Shown here one piece after another: positions 10,714 to 20,999 of a DNA stretch of 64,000 nucleotides. How positions within the stretch are numbered: position 1 is the first letter of the stretch; the number at the start of each line of letters is the position of its first letter. The notes under the pieces are model-generated. The model saw only the letters and a program-made list of their open reading frames with translations. It had not been told where the DNA came from and did no database searches. The stretch is from NCBI RefSeq assembly GCF_035046505.1, contig NC_089827.1:63796856-63860855 (forward strand), read 5' to 3'. Made by a program: the position numbers and the translations under genes. Origin of the DNA: Tiliqua scincoides (taxonomy: Eukaryota > Chordata > Lepidosauria > Squamata > Scincidae).

Positions 10714-11179
10714 ATCCCCTGGGGGCTGGGGATAAGAATAGGCCCTCGGTTTGGCTGTACTTGTCGTAAGAGGCAACTAAACAGCCACCGGATAGATGGG
10801 ACTCCTTAGCCTGGGAAGGCAGCTCATCTGAGAGAAGGAAAACTCTGATCCCAAACCTCCACTGCCTTGTGGCTACATCCAGTTATGGAAAAGGCTTCAG
10901 GAGTCAACCTCGAGGCAAAATCCGGAGCCGGAGTCCCTGAGGCAGTTCATGGCTGAACACAGTCACATTCTGGCAACTCCTGCGACGCCGCTGGAACCAA
11001 CCATATTGGCCTCTGCCTTTCCATTGGACCATTTCAGCAATGTGGAGATGCTGCATGGGAAACAGTCTATCCTCCATATCTACTTTACCCAGGCTTTGCG
11101 CACTGGAGAGGACACTGTTCCAGAACCACCATTCAGAGCGCGATACCATAATCTTCCGAGACTGAAGGATGCCAACAAG
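10714..11179 (+). mobile_element. Short non-autonomous LINE derivative, copy 2
   Basis: It has the same architecture as 4035-4492: LINE 5' leader joined to LINE 3' terminus at cgcactggagaggac. The 8-mer tacattaa flanks it at 10706-10713 and 11180-11187. Relative to copy 1 it lacks about 15 bp within a G-rich part of the leader (near 11045) and is more complete around 10770-10800. Its 3' end reads gactgaaggatgccaac. Confidence 0.85.
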
Positions 11180-11814
11180 TACATTAAGAACTTCACAAAG
11201 GTCCAAAGTAGATTCTATAGCCCTGAAAAGAATCATACTGTTGTGATTTTACCATACCCTCCTGTCTCTCCTCCCACCCACCCACCCACAGATTGACAGG
11301 GGAAGAAGGATTGTACATTCGGGTTTTGTTGTTGTTGCTGCTGCTGCTCTCTAGCATTGCTAGGGGGTGCAGGCCACATCAGGTGATATGCACACGGGGT
11401 GACACCACTATTGGTCAAAATGTTTTAGACCTTGGTATTTTCAAATACCATCATATCATACACCACTCGATGCACAATTTCATACATAATGTCACTAAAC
11501 AAACCGCATTGAAATCTCAATTCTGTCAAAAGCTATAGCCAAAAAACTAGTGGGGGCAGGGCAATGGTACATCACGAAGTCCTGGTGTTGCCCCGCCCAC
11601 TGTATGGAAGGAGGTTCATCATGGGGGTGACACACTGGCCTCCTGCACTGGGTGACACAAACTACTGACACCACTACCACCGCTTCAAGTCCAGCCCTTG
11701 CACAGACAGGACATGGTGTGTAGGAATCACTGGGAGAAGTCATTTGCAATACACAATACTGTATACTTAAACCACTATGTTGTTAGCTAATATGGTATCT
11801 GGCAAGTGTTGCCT

Positions 11815-11944
11815 TGCACATCCCTGATCTTGGAAGCTAAGCAGGGTCAGGCCTGGTTAGAACTTGGATGGGAGACTGCCTGGGAATACTGGGTGCTGTA
11901 GGCTTATACCATAGTCTTTCAAGACTGAAAGCTGCCAACCAACC
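11815..11944 (+). mobile_element. 5S rRNA-derived SINE, copy 1 (5' part degenerate)
   Basis: From about 11826 it matches the 3' two-thirds of vertebrate 5S rRNA. The internal polymerase III promoter is visible: box A aagctaagcagggtc, and box C around cttggatgggaga, ending gtgctgtaggctt. The 5S part joins directly to ataccatagtctttcaagac and gctgccaacc, the 3' tail of the LINE at 5903-9564. Shared tails let SINEs borrow a LINE's reverse transcriptase. A squamate family of this kind, 5S-Sauria, is known. This is a retroposed element and not a working 5S rRNA gene. Confidence 0.88.
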
Positions 11945-12430
11945 AAACTGGTATGATACGCTTTTTTGAGATTTTGTTGGTCATTTTTATGGAAACGTTT
12001 TTGTTCATCAATATCAAGACCCTTTTCATTACAGAAAAGAGACACAATGCATTGAGAAGCAATTCACAGGAGTGTTGAATGGAGTGCCCCCCCCCCAAAA
12101 AAAATCTTTTTCCACCTTAAACTGCAAGATATGGTGGAAACATAACATATTCAGAGTTTGTCAGAATAACCAGGGGCATAGAATTCAAACAGCAAGAAAA
12201 GTAGTCACCAAAGAAACAGCAACAGAAAAATGTGAATTCTTCCGATCTGGGGGAGTGCATGCATTCATACACAGAGGGAAAATCTAATCCCTCCCCACCA
12301 TGCAAAAGCACACGTTAATGAATCCTTTTAATTGAATGAGGGAACTATGAGAATGTAAGCCAATGTAAGGCATAGGATAGCCCTGCCCTCTGCTGGAGAT
12401 AAAGCAATGATTTTTTTAAAAGGAACAATG

Positions 12431-12571
12431 GTTGGCAACCTTCAGTCTCGAAAGACCGTGGTATAAGCCTACAGCACCCAGTATTCCCAGGCGGTCTCCC
12501 ATCCAAGTACTAACCAGGCCTGACCCTGCTTAGCTTCTAAGATCAGACGAGATTGGGCATGTGCAGGGTAA
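12431..12571 (-). mobile_element. 5S rRNA-derived SINE, copy 2
   Basis: Read on the minus strand it starts ccctgcacatgcccaatctc, corresponding to about nucleotide 17 of 5S rRNA. It continues through gtctgatcttagaagc, box A and box C to gtgctgtaggctt, then the LINE-type tail ataccacggtctttcgagac and gaaggttgccaacc. It is more complete at the 5' side than copy 1 and lies in opposite orientation about 490 bp away. Confidence 0.88.
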
Positions 12572-12572
12572 C

Positions 12573-13290
12573 ATTTGGAGGCAGAACTAGGTATAATTTT
12601 AGAATTAAGAAATAGTCAAATGAGAAATGACAAGAGCACGGAAAGGCTCTATTAAACAAAACAGTGTATATAATGGGAAGGTCTTCCATGGATAATAACA
12701 TGTTTTTTATCTTCCAACTAAGTACCAGTTCTGCAACTGGTACAAAACCCTTGAAAGTCTATGAGCCAGTCTGTGTGTTTATGAGCCCAAGAAGCTTTAT
12801 AGAGATTGTCCCAAGTCCTATTTAACTGCAACCTATCCTAGATGTTATAAAACCTCCACTTAAGGACTATCCTTTCATAGTTACATTTCTAGTTTCCGCA
12901 GCAGTCTTTGGAATAACCAACCAGAAATTATTTCTAGCCCATGGCTTGTATTCTCCAGTGATGGATGTAGTGACATCAAGATGATCTTGCTCATTCTTTT
13001 CCCCACAGATAGCGATAGACATCTGTTCTCCCAGCTGAAGACATCTCAGGTGCAGAACCCTGTTACTTAGTCCAGAATTATCTAAAATGCAAGGAATGCA
13101 CACAAGCCTTCCCTCTCTCATGCACAAAGGCATCTGCACTGCCTACACCCTCCATGCACGTCTAGTATGCAAGCACATGCAAAAAAAAAAAAAATCACAC
13201 ATGATTCAATTATATAATAAAGAATCAAATTTAACTACGCAAGGAATCTAATAATGTCCTCTTGTCTTGGAACTCTCACAGATCATAATC
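12573..13290. other. Intergenic DNA without a recognisable gene
   Basis: AT-rich, no exon recognised. An A-run and TA-rich stretch lies near 13181-13250, just before a CR1 fragment. Confidence 0.45.
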
Positions 13291-13622
13291 AAATATTTCT
13301 TTACTCAGCGTGCGGTTGGTCTGTGGAACTCCTTGCCACATGATGTGGTGATGGCGACTGGCCTGGGCGCCTTTAAAAGGGGATTGGACAAGTTTCTGGA
13401 GGAAAAATCCATTACGGGGTACAAGCCATGATGTGCATGCGCAACCTCCTGATTTTAGAAATGGGTTATGTCAGAAGGCCAGATGCAAGGGAGGGCACCA
13501 GGATGAGGTCTCTTGTTATCTGGTGTGCTCCCTGGGGCATTTGGTGGGCCGCTGTGAGATACAGGAAGCTGGACTAGATGGGCCTATGGCCTGATCCAGT
13601 GGGGCTGTTCTTATGTTCTTAT
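13291..13622 (+). mobile_element. CR1-type LINE, 5'-truncated 3' end
   Basis: It begins inside the reverse transcriptase C-terminus (translates to FFTQRAVGLWNSLPHDVVMA and FKRGLDKFLEEKSITGYKP then stop at ~13432), followed by the ~190-bp 3' UTR. It ends with the characteristic gatccagtggggctgttc and ttatgttctta. It is closely similar to 16960-17709. Confidence 0.85.
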
Positions 13623-13938
13623 CAAAGAATGCCCCCCGTCAGCAGCAGTGTTCTGTTGACATGTTCTTCTGAGTTGGACAGATAAAACAAAACTCTTGAT
13701 TCTGCCCAATGTTGTTGATAACCTTTCCAACACTTTTTAATCCTAGGAATGTATACCAAGTGGTCAAAGCAGTTGACCAAAAAATGATGAGAATAAAAAT
13801 CAGGAACACATTTATACAATATCTATAAATAAGGAAGCCACATTAAAAAACCCAATAAAAAATTAGAGTTGGGAAGGCCTTACCAAGTATGTTATGAAAA
13901 TTGTGCTGAAAGACATCACAGAAAGTGACTCCCCACAA

Positions 13939-14325
13939 TGCAGGGCAATGTGCCAGCCCAATCCTAATCCCTGCTGGTACAGGCAGGCCAATGCTGTGCT
14001 GAGTTGCCTGGGAGTGGGGACAGGATCTGGCCTAAGTGCTGGATCCTGCCTATGGGTCTGCCTGCCGTCCCCCAACCTTGGAATGCCCCTGTTCTACCCT
14101 ACCACCTCCCCAAGCCTCTGTACCAGCCTCACTTGGCTGGTGCTCCCTTACTGGTGCGCTGGCTCCGCGGGGCTTGTGTCGATCTCTGGAGGCTGGCACA
14201 TGGACGTGCACTGGCCTCTCTCCTCTCCCAGTGGTGCAAAAGTGCTTTATGGCACTTTCACAACACCCTCAGGCTGGTGCAAAGGACTTGCACCAGCCCA
14301 ATGGCCTGTAGGATTGGGCTACAAG
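13939..14325. mobile_element. MITE with AGCCCAATCCTA inverted ends
   Basis: Left end agcccaatcctaatccc near 13956; right end gtaggattgggct near 14308-14320. The interior is GC-rich with inverted segments (ggcaggccaatgctgtg, gacttgcaccagcccaatgg). No coding capacity. Confidence 0.55.
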
Positions 14326-14329
14326 ATCA

Positions 14330-15160
14330 TTAACATCAGCTGGCTTTTCAAATATGCTTAATTTTTATGATATGATTCTGCTTTTCCTGGTTTGGGGTGA
14401 GAGTATCTGTTTGCAAGTTCAAAACATTTCATACACATTATTTTAGCACTTCTCACAACAACCACAGAAGGAATGCTAGTGTCATTATCAGCGGCATAAT
14501 GCAGATTGAGGAACTGCTAAGGCATAAAGATAGTCTATCTAAAGGGCCTAAGTCCATTTTGCATGAAGGTACATGCAACAAAACCCCAAATGGTCAGGAT
14601 TTTCCCCCCTCTCTTTCTTAAAAGACACAAAATACAAAAATAGCTTCAGGACTAGAAAGCCAGCAGAGAAAAGGGTCGTTTAGCCCACTGGCATAGCTAG
14701 AGGGGGTATAAAGCACTGCGTTTTGCAGGGGGCCTCCTGCATCGTGCAAGCGACCCCTCCCCCTTGGAACCATTCTGGGCACGGGGAGCAAAAGCATTCA
14801 CCTCCATTTGCTCCCCTGCCCAGAATGACTCTGAAGGGGAGGGGCTGCTTGTACAATGCAAGGAAGCTCCAGGTTTAGCCCTTCTTATTTCCGCAGCTTC
14901 TCTTCTTCAAGTTAAGTCCCCTCTGTTGCTCTTCCATCTTACTAAGTTCCAAATCATGTTTTTCCTCACTAACATGTGCTTGAAACTCTGTGGGAAGAAA
15001 AAGAGCTTGGAAACAGTTTGAAATGGGAAAGCGGTGAGCCTAGAAAGGGTTAAGCATCCCTTCTCCCCACAAAGCTAATTTGCTTTTTAAAAAGGGATGA
15101 TCAGGATTTAGTTACACGTCTCTGCAGGTAATGTTTAGTTAGACCCATCGGTCAAACTTA
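14330..15160. other. Intergenic DNA without a recognisable gene
   Basis: Mixed sequence. 14690-14880 contains paired cattctgggc and cccagaatg motifs in opposite orientation, which suggests a degenerate fold-back MITE. Confidence 0.4.
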
Positions 15161-15162
15161 GG

Positions 15163-15667
15163 GCCCAATCCTATGGGCCTCTAGCACCGACACTGAGCTG
15201 GCGCTGTACTGGCGCTGGATGTCACAAATGTGCTGTAAGGAACGTCCACGGCACCCAGAGAGAAGGGCTCGCCAACCCAGCACCAGTTCGCACTGGGCCG
15301 AGTGTCAGATGGACACTTCTTAGAGCAAGGGAAGAGCTCCAGGCAGCAGTAAGGACTTTTGGGGTGGAGGGAGGCATTCTGGAGCAGGGGGAGGAAGGAA
15401 CTGGGGCGGAAAGAGACTGGGACCAGCAGAGCCCTGTTCCGCTGTATCCTATCCTCCGTATCAGGCTGAAAAACCCAACATGGAGATTCTCAAATCTGCT
15501 CCAGCACAGAAGCCCCACTGTAGGGCTTGGGACTTTCTTTTGGGGGAGGGGACGAAAGTCCCCTTCCCCCAAGGAATCCTCCGGCAGACCTGTCCATGCC
15601 GCTGGATACAGCAGTAGCCATTTTGGTGCCACAGCACCTGGTGGCACTGCCAAATATAGGATTGGGC
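15163..15667. mobile_element. Larger MITE with GGGCCCAATCCTAT ends
   Basis: Left end gggcccaatcctatggg at 15163; right end atataggattgggct at about 15655-15668. The interior is GC-rich and palindromic in parts and has no transposase. Confidence 0.6.
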
Positions 15668-15669
15668 TG

Positions 15670-16955
15670 CCTGTGTGCATTTTTAACAATAGATTCACTA
15701 GTCTATCTGCTCTTACTGACCACTTCTAGATTGGTCATTACATTATTTTTCCCATGTTCCCCCCTGCCTTTTTGCCTGTTCTGAGCCATCAGTTGCTGTT
15801 TCTGCTTAGGCCATCCTCATCTTTGATTCTAGCCTTCTTGTTACCTCCTGGAGCCAAAATATAGTCCAAACCAGTTAAAGATTACCCCTCAGGACACATG
15901 GTTAATATTCCTTTAACTACAGAGGTTCTTGGAACCGAGTTAAATGAAGCAATAGTGCCATCTGATGACAGTTAACAGCAATACACAAGTCAATGCTATT
16001 TAATTGCAACATTCTAATTAAAACTCTGCACTTCAGTAGGATGTTATCTAGTTTAATACTAAATCTTTGGAGGTTTGCCAGTACAGGAATAGTAGCCAAA
16101 CGAGAGATATACACACGACACATAAAAGAAGCGCATGTCTTCTCGCCCCGTCCCCACTGCCCCCAGCACTGAAGCCCACAAATGAAATATCCAACAGACA
16201 CAATTAACAATGAGCACTTCGGATAATTAAAATGATCGTTGTCTTCCCCAGTTACAATGTGTGACTGACATAATGGTCTAAAAAGACTTTAATTTACTCT
16301 CAAAATAGAATAGCCTGCTACTGCCTGTCCTAGAAACCTGTCAAATCAAAGCTTCAGCGCACTCAGGGCCAAACAGCACATTCACCTCACAGTGTTCTTA
16401 AGAGGCATGCATGCAGCTGGGGGCTTGGTGTTGGCAGGGTACCAGAGACCCAAGTTGTGGTCACCTCCCTGCTGTGCTTGTAAGAGGTGATGCCCAAAAA
16501 ATGGAAAGTGTCTCTTCCACAAAAAGCAACTGTGGGGAGTCCAGTTCTCCTCAGGACCAAAGAGCACAGGGAGGGAGTGAATTACTTTTCTCCCCCAAGC
16601 TGTTTTCCTGCCTTACATTGCCCTCCAAGGGGGCATTTACCTCTTCAGGCAGACCTGACCATCCATGAGGCCAACAGAGGCAGTCACTTCAGGCAGCAAA
16701 CCGGCAATATCCAGCTGCCCACTACAAATCTCTCCCTCACTCTTGCTTTTCCGTTCCCTCCTTCTTTTTCAGGGAGTGGCTAGAGGAGAGGCGGGCACAT
16801 GCAAGGGCATGCAGCATTTTGTGCACCACCTCAGGCCTCAGGATGTCTTGGTCTGGTCCCGACTCCAGCGCATGATTTGGAGTGGTGAAACGTACCAGGG
16901 GAAAAGTTCATCACCCACTCCTTGCAGGCCAGCATTCTGTGCGGTGGCATTCTGT
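15670..16955. other. Intergenic DNA without a recognisable gene
   Basis: No exon or complete element recognised before the CR1 copy that starts near 16960. Confidence 0.4.
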
Positions 16956-16959
16956 GCGG

Positions 16960-17709
16960 CGGCAGTGAAGAAGGCCAATTCTATGCTTGGGATCATTAGG
17001 AAGGGTATTGAGAACAAAACGGCTAGTATTATAATGCCGTTGTACAAATCAATGGTAAGGCCACGCCTGTAGTATTGTGTCCAGTTCTGGTCGCCGCATC
17101 TCAAAAAAGACATAGTGGAAATGGAAAAGGTGCAAAAGAGAGCGACTAAGATTATTACGGGGCTGGGGCACCTTCCTTATGAGGAAAGGCTACGGCGTTT
17201 GGGCCTCTTCAGCCTAGAAAAGAGATGCTTGAGGGGGGACATGATTGAGACATACAAAATTATGCAGGGGATGGACAGAGTGGATAGGGAGATGCTCTTT
17301 ACACTCTCACATAATACCAGAACCAGGGGACATCCACTAAAATTGAGTGTTGGGCGGGTTAGGACAGACAAAAGAAAATATTTCTTTACTCAGCGTGTGG
17401 TCGGTCTGTGGAACTCCTTGCCACAGGATGTGGTGATGGCGTCTAGCCTAGACGCCTTTAAAAGGGGATTGGACAAGTTTCTGGAGGAAAAATCCATTAC
17501 GGAGTACAAGCCATGATGCGTATGCGCAACCTCCTGATTTTAGAAATGGGTTATGTCAGAATGCCAGATGCAAGGGAGGGCACCAGGATGCAGGTCTCTT
17601 GTTATCAGGTGTGCTCCCTGGGGCATTTGGTGGGCTGCTGTGAGATACAGGAAGCTGGACTAGATGGGCCTATGGCCTGATCCAGTGGGGCCGTTCTTAT
17701 GTTCTTAAC
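16960..17709 (+). mobile_element. CR1-type LINE, 5'-truncated, with reverse transcriptase C-terminal part
   Basis: The truncated frame begins KKANSMLGIIRKGIENKT and runs through a single internal stop to EMEKVQKRATKIITGLGHL, SYEERL-like block PYEERLRRLGLFSLEKRCL, RGDMIETYKIMQG, FFTQRVVGLWNSLPQDVV and FLEEKSITEYKP, ending at ~17516. These are the conserved C-terminal blocks of CR1 reverse transcriptases. The 3' UTR ends gggccgttcttatgttctta. The 5' truncation is typical of CR1. Confidence 0.9.
17115..17516 (+). pseudogene. CR1 reverse transcriptase C-terminal fragment, 133 codons open
   Basis: This is the last part of the CR1 second open reading frame, downstream of the catalytic core, which was lost by 5' truncation. 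The open frame begins at an internal Met, and homology continues upstream to about 16960 across one stop. It has no catalytic residues and no function of its own. Confidence 0.85.
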
Positions 17710-17733
17710 TACAATTCCCAGGAGGCCTTGCAG

Positions 17734-17849
17734 GTCTTCTTGTTATCAGGTGTGCTCCCTGTGGCATCTGGTGGGCTGCTGTGAGATACAGGAAGCTGGA
17801 CTAGATGGGCCTATGGCCTGATCCAGTGGGGCTGTTCTTATGTTCTTAT
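17734..17849 (+). mobile_element. Second, shorter CR1 3' end
   Basis: It starts cttcttgttatcaggtgtgc and ends gggctgttcttatgttctta, repeating the last ~115 bp of the CR1 3' UTR just 25 bp after the end of the previous copy, in the same orientation. Confidence 0.85.
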
Positions 17850-17862
17850 GAACAGGATATTC

Positions 17863-19200
17863 CCACCCTCTTCTGCTTTTTGTGAAATATGGTGTGCTTC
17901 TGGTGCTCAGCTGTCTCTCAAAAACGCATGTGGGCAAAGGCATGATTTGGACCTCGCACGCCTTCCAAATCTTGTTAAGAAAATGGATTCTAGCCATCAC
18001 TCATAGTCAGAACTAAAAAAAAATTCAAGAGACCAAAGGGAACCAATAGAATGGGAAGGATAAGCATTCATTTGATTGCTGTGTGTTTGAAGTAGCACGT
18101 CTGAGAAGGAAACAGTTTGAAAGAACTGTGTCTGGAAGACCTTGGCATGCTGAAGAAATGAGTCCCATCTCTGACCTTTTGCTTCCCCTAGGCCTGAAAC
18201 TGCCTCACCATTTCGCTCTCATTCATTACTTTGTCTCTTGCGGCCCAGAGCCACATGTTAAGCAGAGTCCTTCCCCCCTCCATCTGGGCCTCCACTGCCC
18301 TTCAGTTCTTCCCCCATTCTGTCTCCACTGCTTATGTGCCAATCTTCCCATTGTCCTGCTCATTTTTAGAGGCTATAATCCAGTTCATAAAGAGCCACAT
18401 CACAACTATGTTCTGAGCAACACGTAGCACTACATCAGTGCTAAATAGCAATGGAAAGATTTTTCCAAACCTGAAGGAATCAAATGTTCCGTTATACATC
18501 CATCCCCCCCCCCCAAGCACAAGACTTCTTGAACTATGGCAAGACTCCTTTGTAATGCTCACACTGATGCACCCAGTGGATTCTTCTTTTCAGCTCTCCA
18601 CCACCACCACCCCTGTAGAATTCGCAAACGATACACTCCAGACTCAGAGGCCATTTTAGCAAGAGTTGTGCAAGTCCACACTTACCACCCACTTGCTAGC
18701 ATAAGTCACATGCAGAGGGCTCTTAAAACAACTTCTTTGGCTGTTGATGGTGCAAAGAGCATAGTACGTATCTTACTAAAGAGCAGGTGCCTATTTTATC
18801 TTATACAATGCACCAATGTGAAGATTTAAAGCTGAAACCCAACTCCATCTTCCATGGCTCTGAAGTTTCATGACTTCTAGTGCATAAGCAGTGATATTCA
18901 AATAGGGATGTGACATTTGAGGAACAGCGGCTTAAAAAATGGGTGTTTGCTTGGGAAAGGTTGATTGGAGCTCAGAGACCACTAATTCTCTGGTCTGGGA
19001 AACAAGGGCCCCTTCCGACCACAGCCTCCTAAGCGCCTGTCAACATTGTGCAGAATGAAGGTCTTAAAGGGCAAAACAGCAGCGCTGGTCACATGATTTG
19101 ATACTCCTACAATAACATGTTCTGATCAAATTCCCTCACTCCCCCCCCCCCACCTGTGCCAGGCTTTCAAGGCATTCTATATTAAGCAACTGTATGCTTC
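17863..19200. other. Intergenic DNA without a recognisable gene
   Basis: Mixed sequence with two poly-C tracts (about 18507-18516 and 19141-19151). No exon recognised. Confidence 0.4.
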
Positions 19201-19560
19201 GCTTTCAAGCAGAGGTTAGAGATATCCCTGCCACTTACATCATTGTTTCTATGGCAACTAAGCGTACTTCAGAAAAAGACCGCTTCTTCGCTTTGGTCCT
19301 GTTAAAATAAACAGAAAACCCAAAAGGATGGCACAGATGCTGGGAGGACATTGCGGCTAGTTCAGGGACGCACAAAGCCGCGGAACAGCAGAAAGAATCC
19401 CAGCTGAAGCCAAAAGCTTCTTTGTGTTTTCCGAAGCATCCAACACCATTTCTTATTTCTGCGGCTCCTTGGGCTAATTAAAAACAAAACAAAACAATGG
19501 CTTTGCCCCTTCCAAAAGTCACGTTACTATGGAAACAATAGATTTACTTGGTTAAGATAT
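19200..19560. promoter_or_regulatory. Candidate regulatory element with two RFX-type X-boxes
   Basis: GTTTCTATGGCAAC at 19245-19258 and GTTACTATGGAAAC at 19523-19536 both fit the imperfect palindrome bound by RFX factors (GTTnCyATGGnAAC). The 280-bp spacing, the repeat-free context and the position downstream of NEDD1 suggest a conserved non-coding element. Function is inferred from motifs only. Confidence 0.4.
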
Positions 19561-20553
19561 TGCTGCACTTCAGCCCTTGAGTGAGAAATGAAGTTAAATG
19601 GGAGAGGGGAAGCTGGCTACAGGGAGCTCAAACACAGATTGGCAGCGAAGGGGAAGATCACGGAGAATCTGCCACCCAGCCCTGCTGTACCTGAAGACAT
19701 TTGACATACAGGAGGAGGGTTAGCATCTATGGGACAGGGGAGCAGGCAGGAAAACAGCACATGTCACTTCATTAAAATGTAAGCCTATTTAAAGCTGCCA
19801 GGTGCCCAGTACTGAGGCCTAGCTTATGGAAATACAGCCAGATGGGAATTAAGGTATTTAGGTAGCTTTAAAACTAGTCACATGGTCTTGAGGCAACCCA
19901 GCACCTTAATCCCCAATTAAACTCAGGCCCTCCGAGCTATGAAAACTACCTGCATGCTTGCAACACAAGAACACAGGGTAAAAGGAGTTGACATGAAGCA
20001 AACAAGCAGTCTCTAAGATTCCTGAAAACTATTCAAGGAGGTTTGCAACTTTTAAAGGTTTGCAACCAGGTACCTCCGATCCTCCTGATGCGGTACATTT
20101 TCGATAGCAATTATTCTGTATGAGCGCACTCCCATGGTGCAACAGTTGGTACTTGCTACACCACAGAATCTTCTTCATCAACAAGTTCCCTACCTGCATC
20201 TTACCCGAGTGGAGCAAAAATAGCGGTCACAACGTTAATGGGTCCCCCATCCAGAAATGAAGAAACATTGGACTTACTATGACTGCAGTGAAAGAAAGAA
20301 AAGCAAAACGGGCACAGGGCCTAGGAGTTAGTGATGGTCCTTCCATTGCTCCCTACTAGTCATCACCTACTGTCACTACCCAAGGCTAAGAAGCTCATAC
20401 AGAAAGAGGCTACCTTAGGAAAGTTTCTGTCCCAGTGACATAAAAAGCCTCTAAATCCAAGGGGATCCGCTTCAAAAACACACAACAGCAGAATATGAGG
20501 TTCTGGGAAATGTGACAGCCCACCCATGAAGGAATGTGGACCAGGTAAGTGAG

Positions 20554-20729
20554 GACCCAATCCTATCCAGTTTTCCAGCGCTGGTGCAGCTGTGCCAGTG
20601 GGGCATACACTGCATCCTGTGGGGGGAGGCAGCCAGAAGCCTCCTCAAGGTATGGGAACATTTGTTCTCTTACCTTGGGGCTGCATTGCAGCTGCACCGG
20701 TGCAGGAAAGTTGGATACGATTGGGCTCT
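20554..20729. mobile_element. Palindromic MITE, CAATCC family, copy 1
   Basis: Left end cccaatcctatccagttttc, right end ggaaagttggatacgattgg. It has the interior signature shared by seven copies here (gctggtgcag, tggggcatac, gggaacatttgttctctta, gctgcattgcagctgcac). Confidence 0.75.
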
Positions 20730-20999
20730 AAAGCAGTTATAGATCACAAAGTAGTTTATTATGGGGATGAAGGAATGAAGTAATTACTGGAAGGGATTTT
20801 CGAAGGGATCAAAGGAAAGCACATATCACAAAACCAACAGGTATGACAAAAGGTGAGGCTTGAAAAAAGCTGGTAAGGAGATTAGAACGCAAGTAGCAAA
20901 ATAAAATAAATTTCCCTGATGCATTTAACTGAGCACTGTCTCTGGTCTAGCTTAATTGTGTTCTTCCGTTGTAGTCCATTCACAGCTGTTCTCCAGCAA

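Noticed and set aside
11826-11910. 5S rRNA gene
   Set aside because: It lacks the start of 5S rRNA, carries many changes and is fused to a LINE tail, so it is a SINE.
14004-14333. Several overlapping ~100-codon frames
   Set aside because: All three plus-strand frames are open in a GC-rich MITE, with no recognisable protein family.
15222-15729. 158- and 121-codon frames on opposite strands
   Set aside because: They fall within a palindromic MITE with GGGCCCAATCCTAT ends and show no family resemblance.
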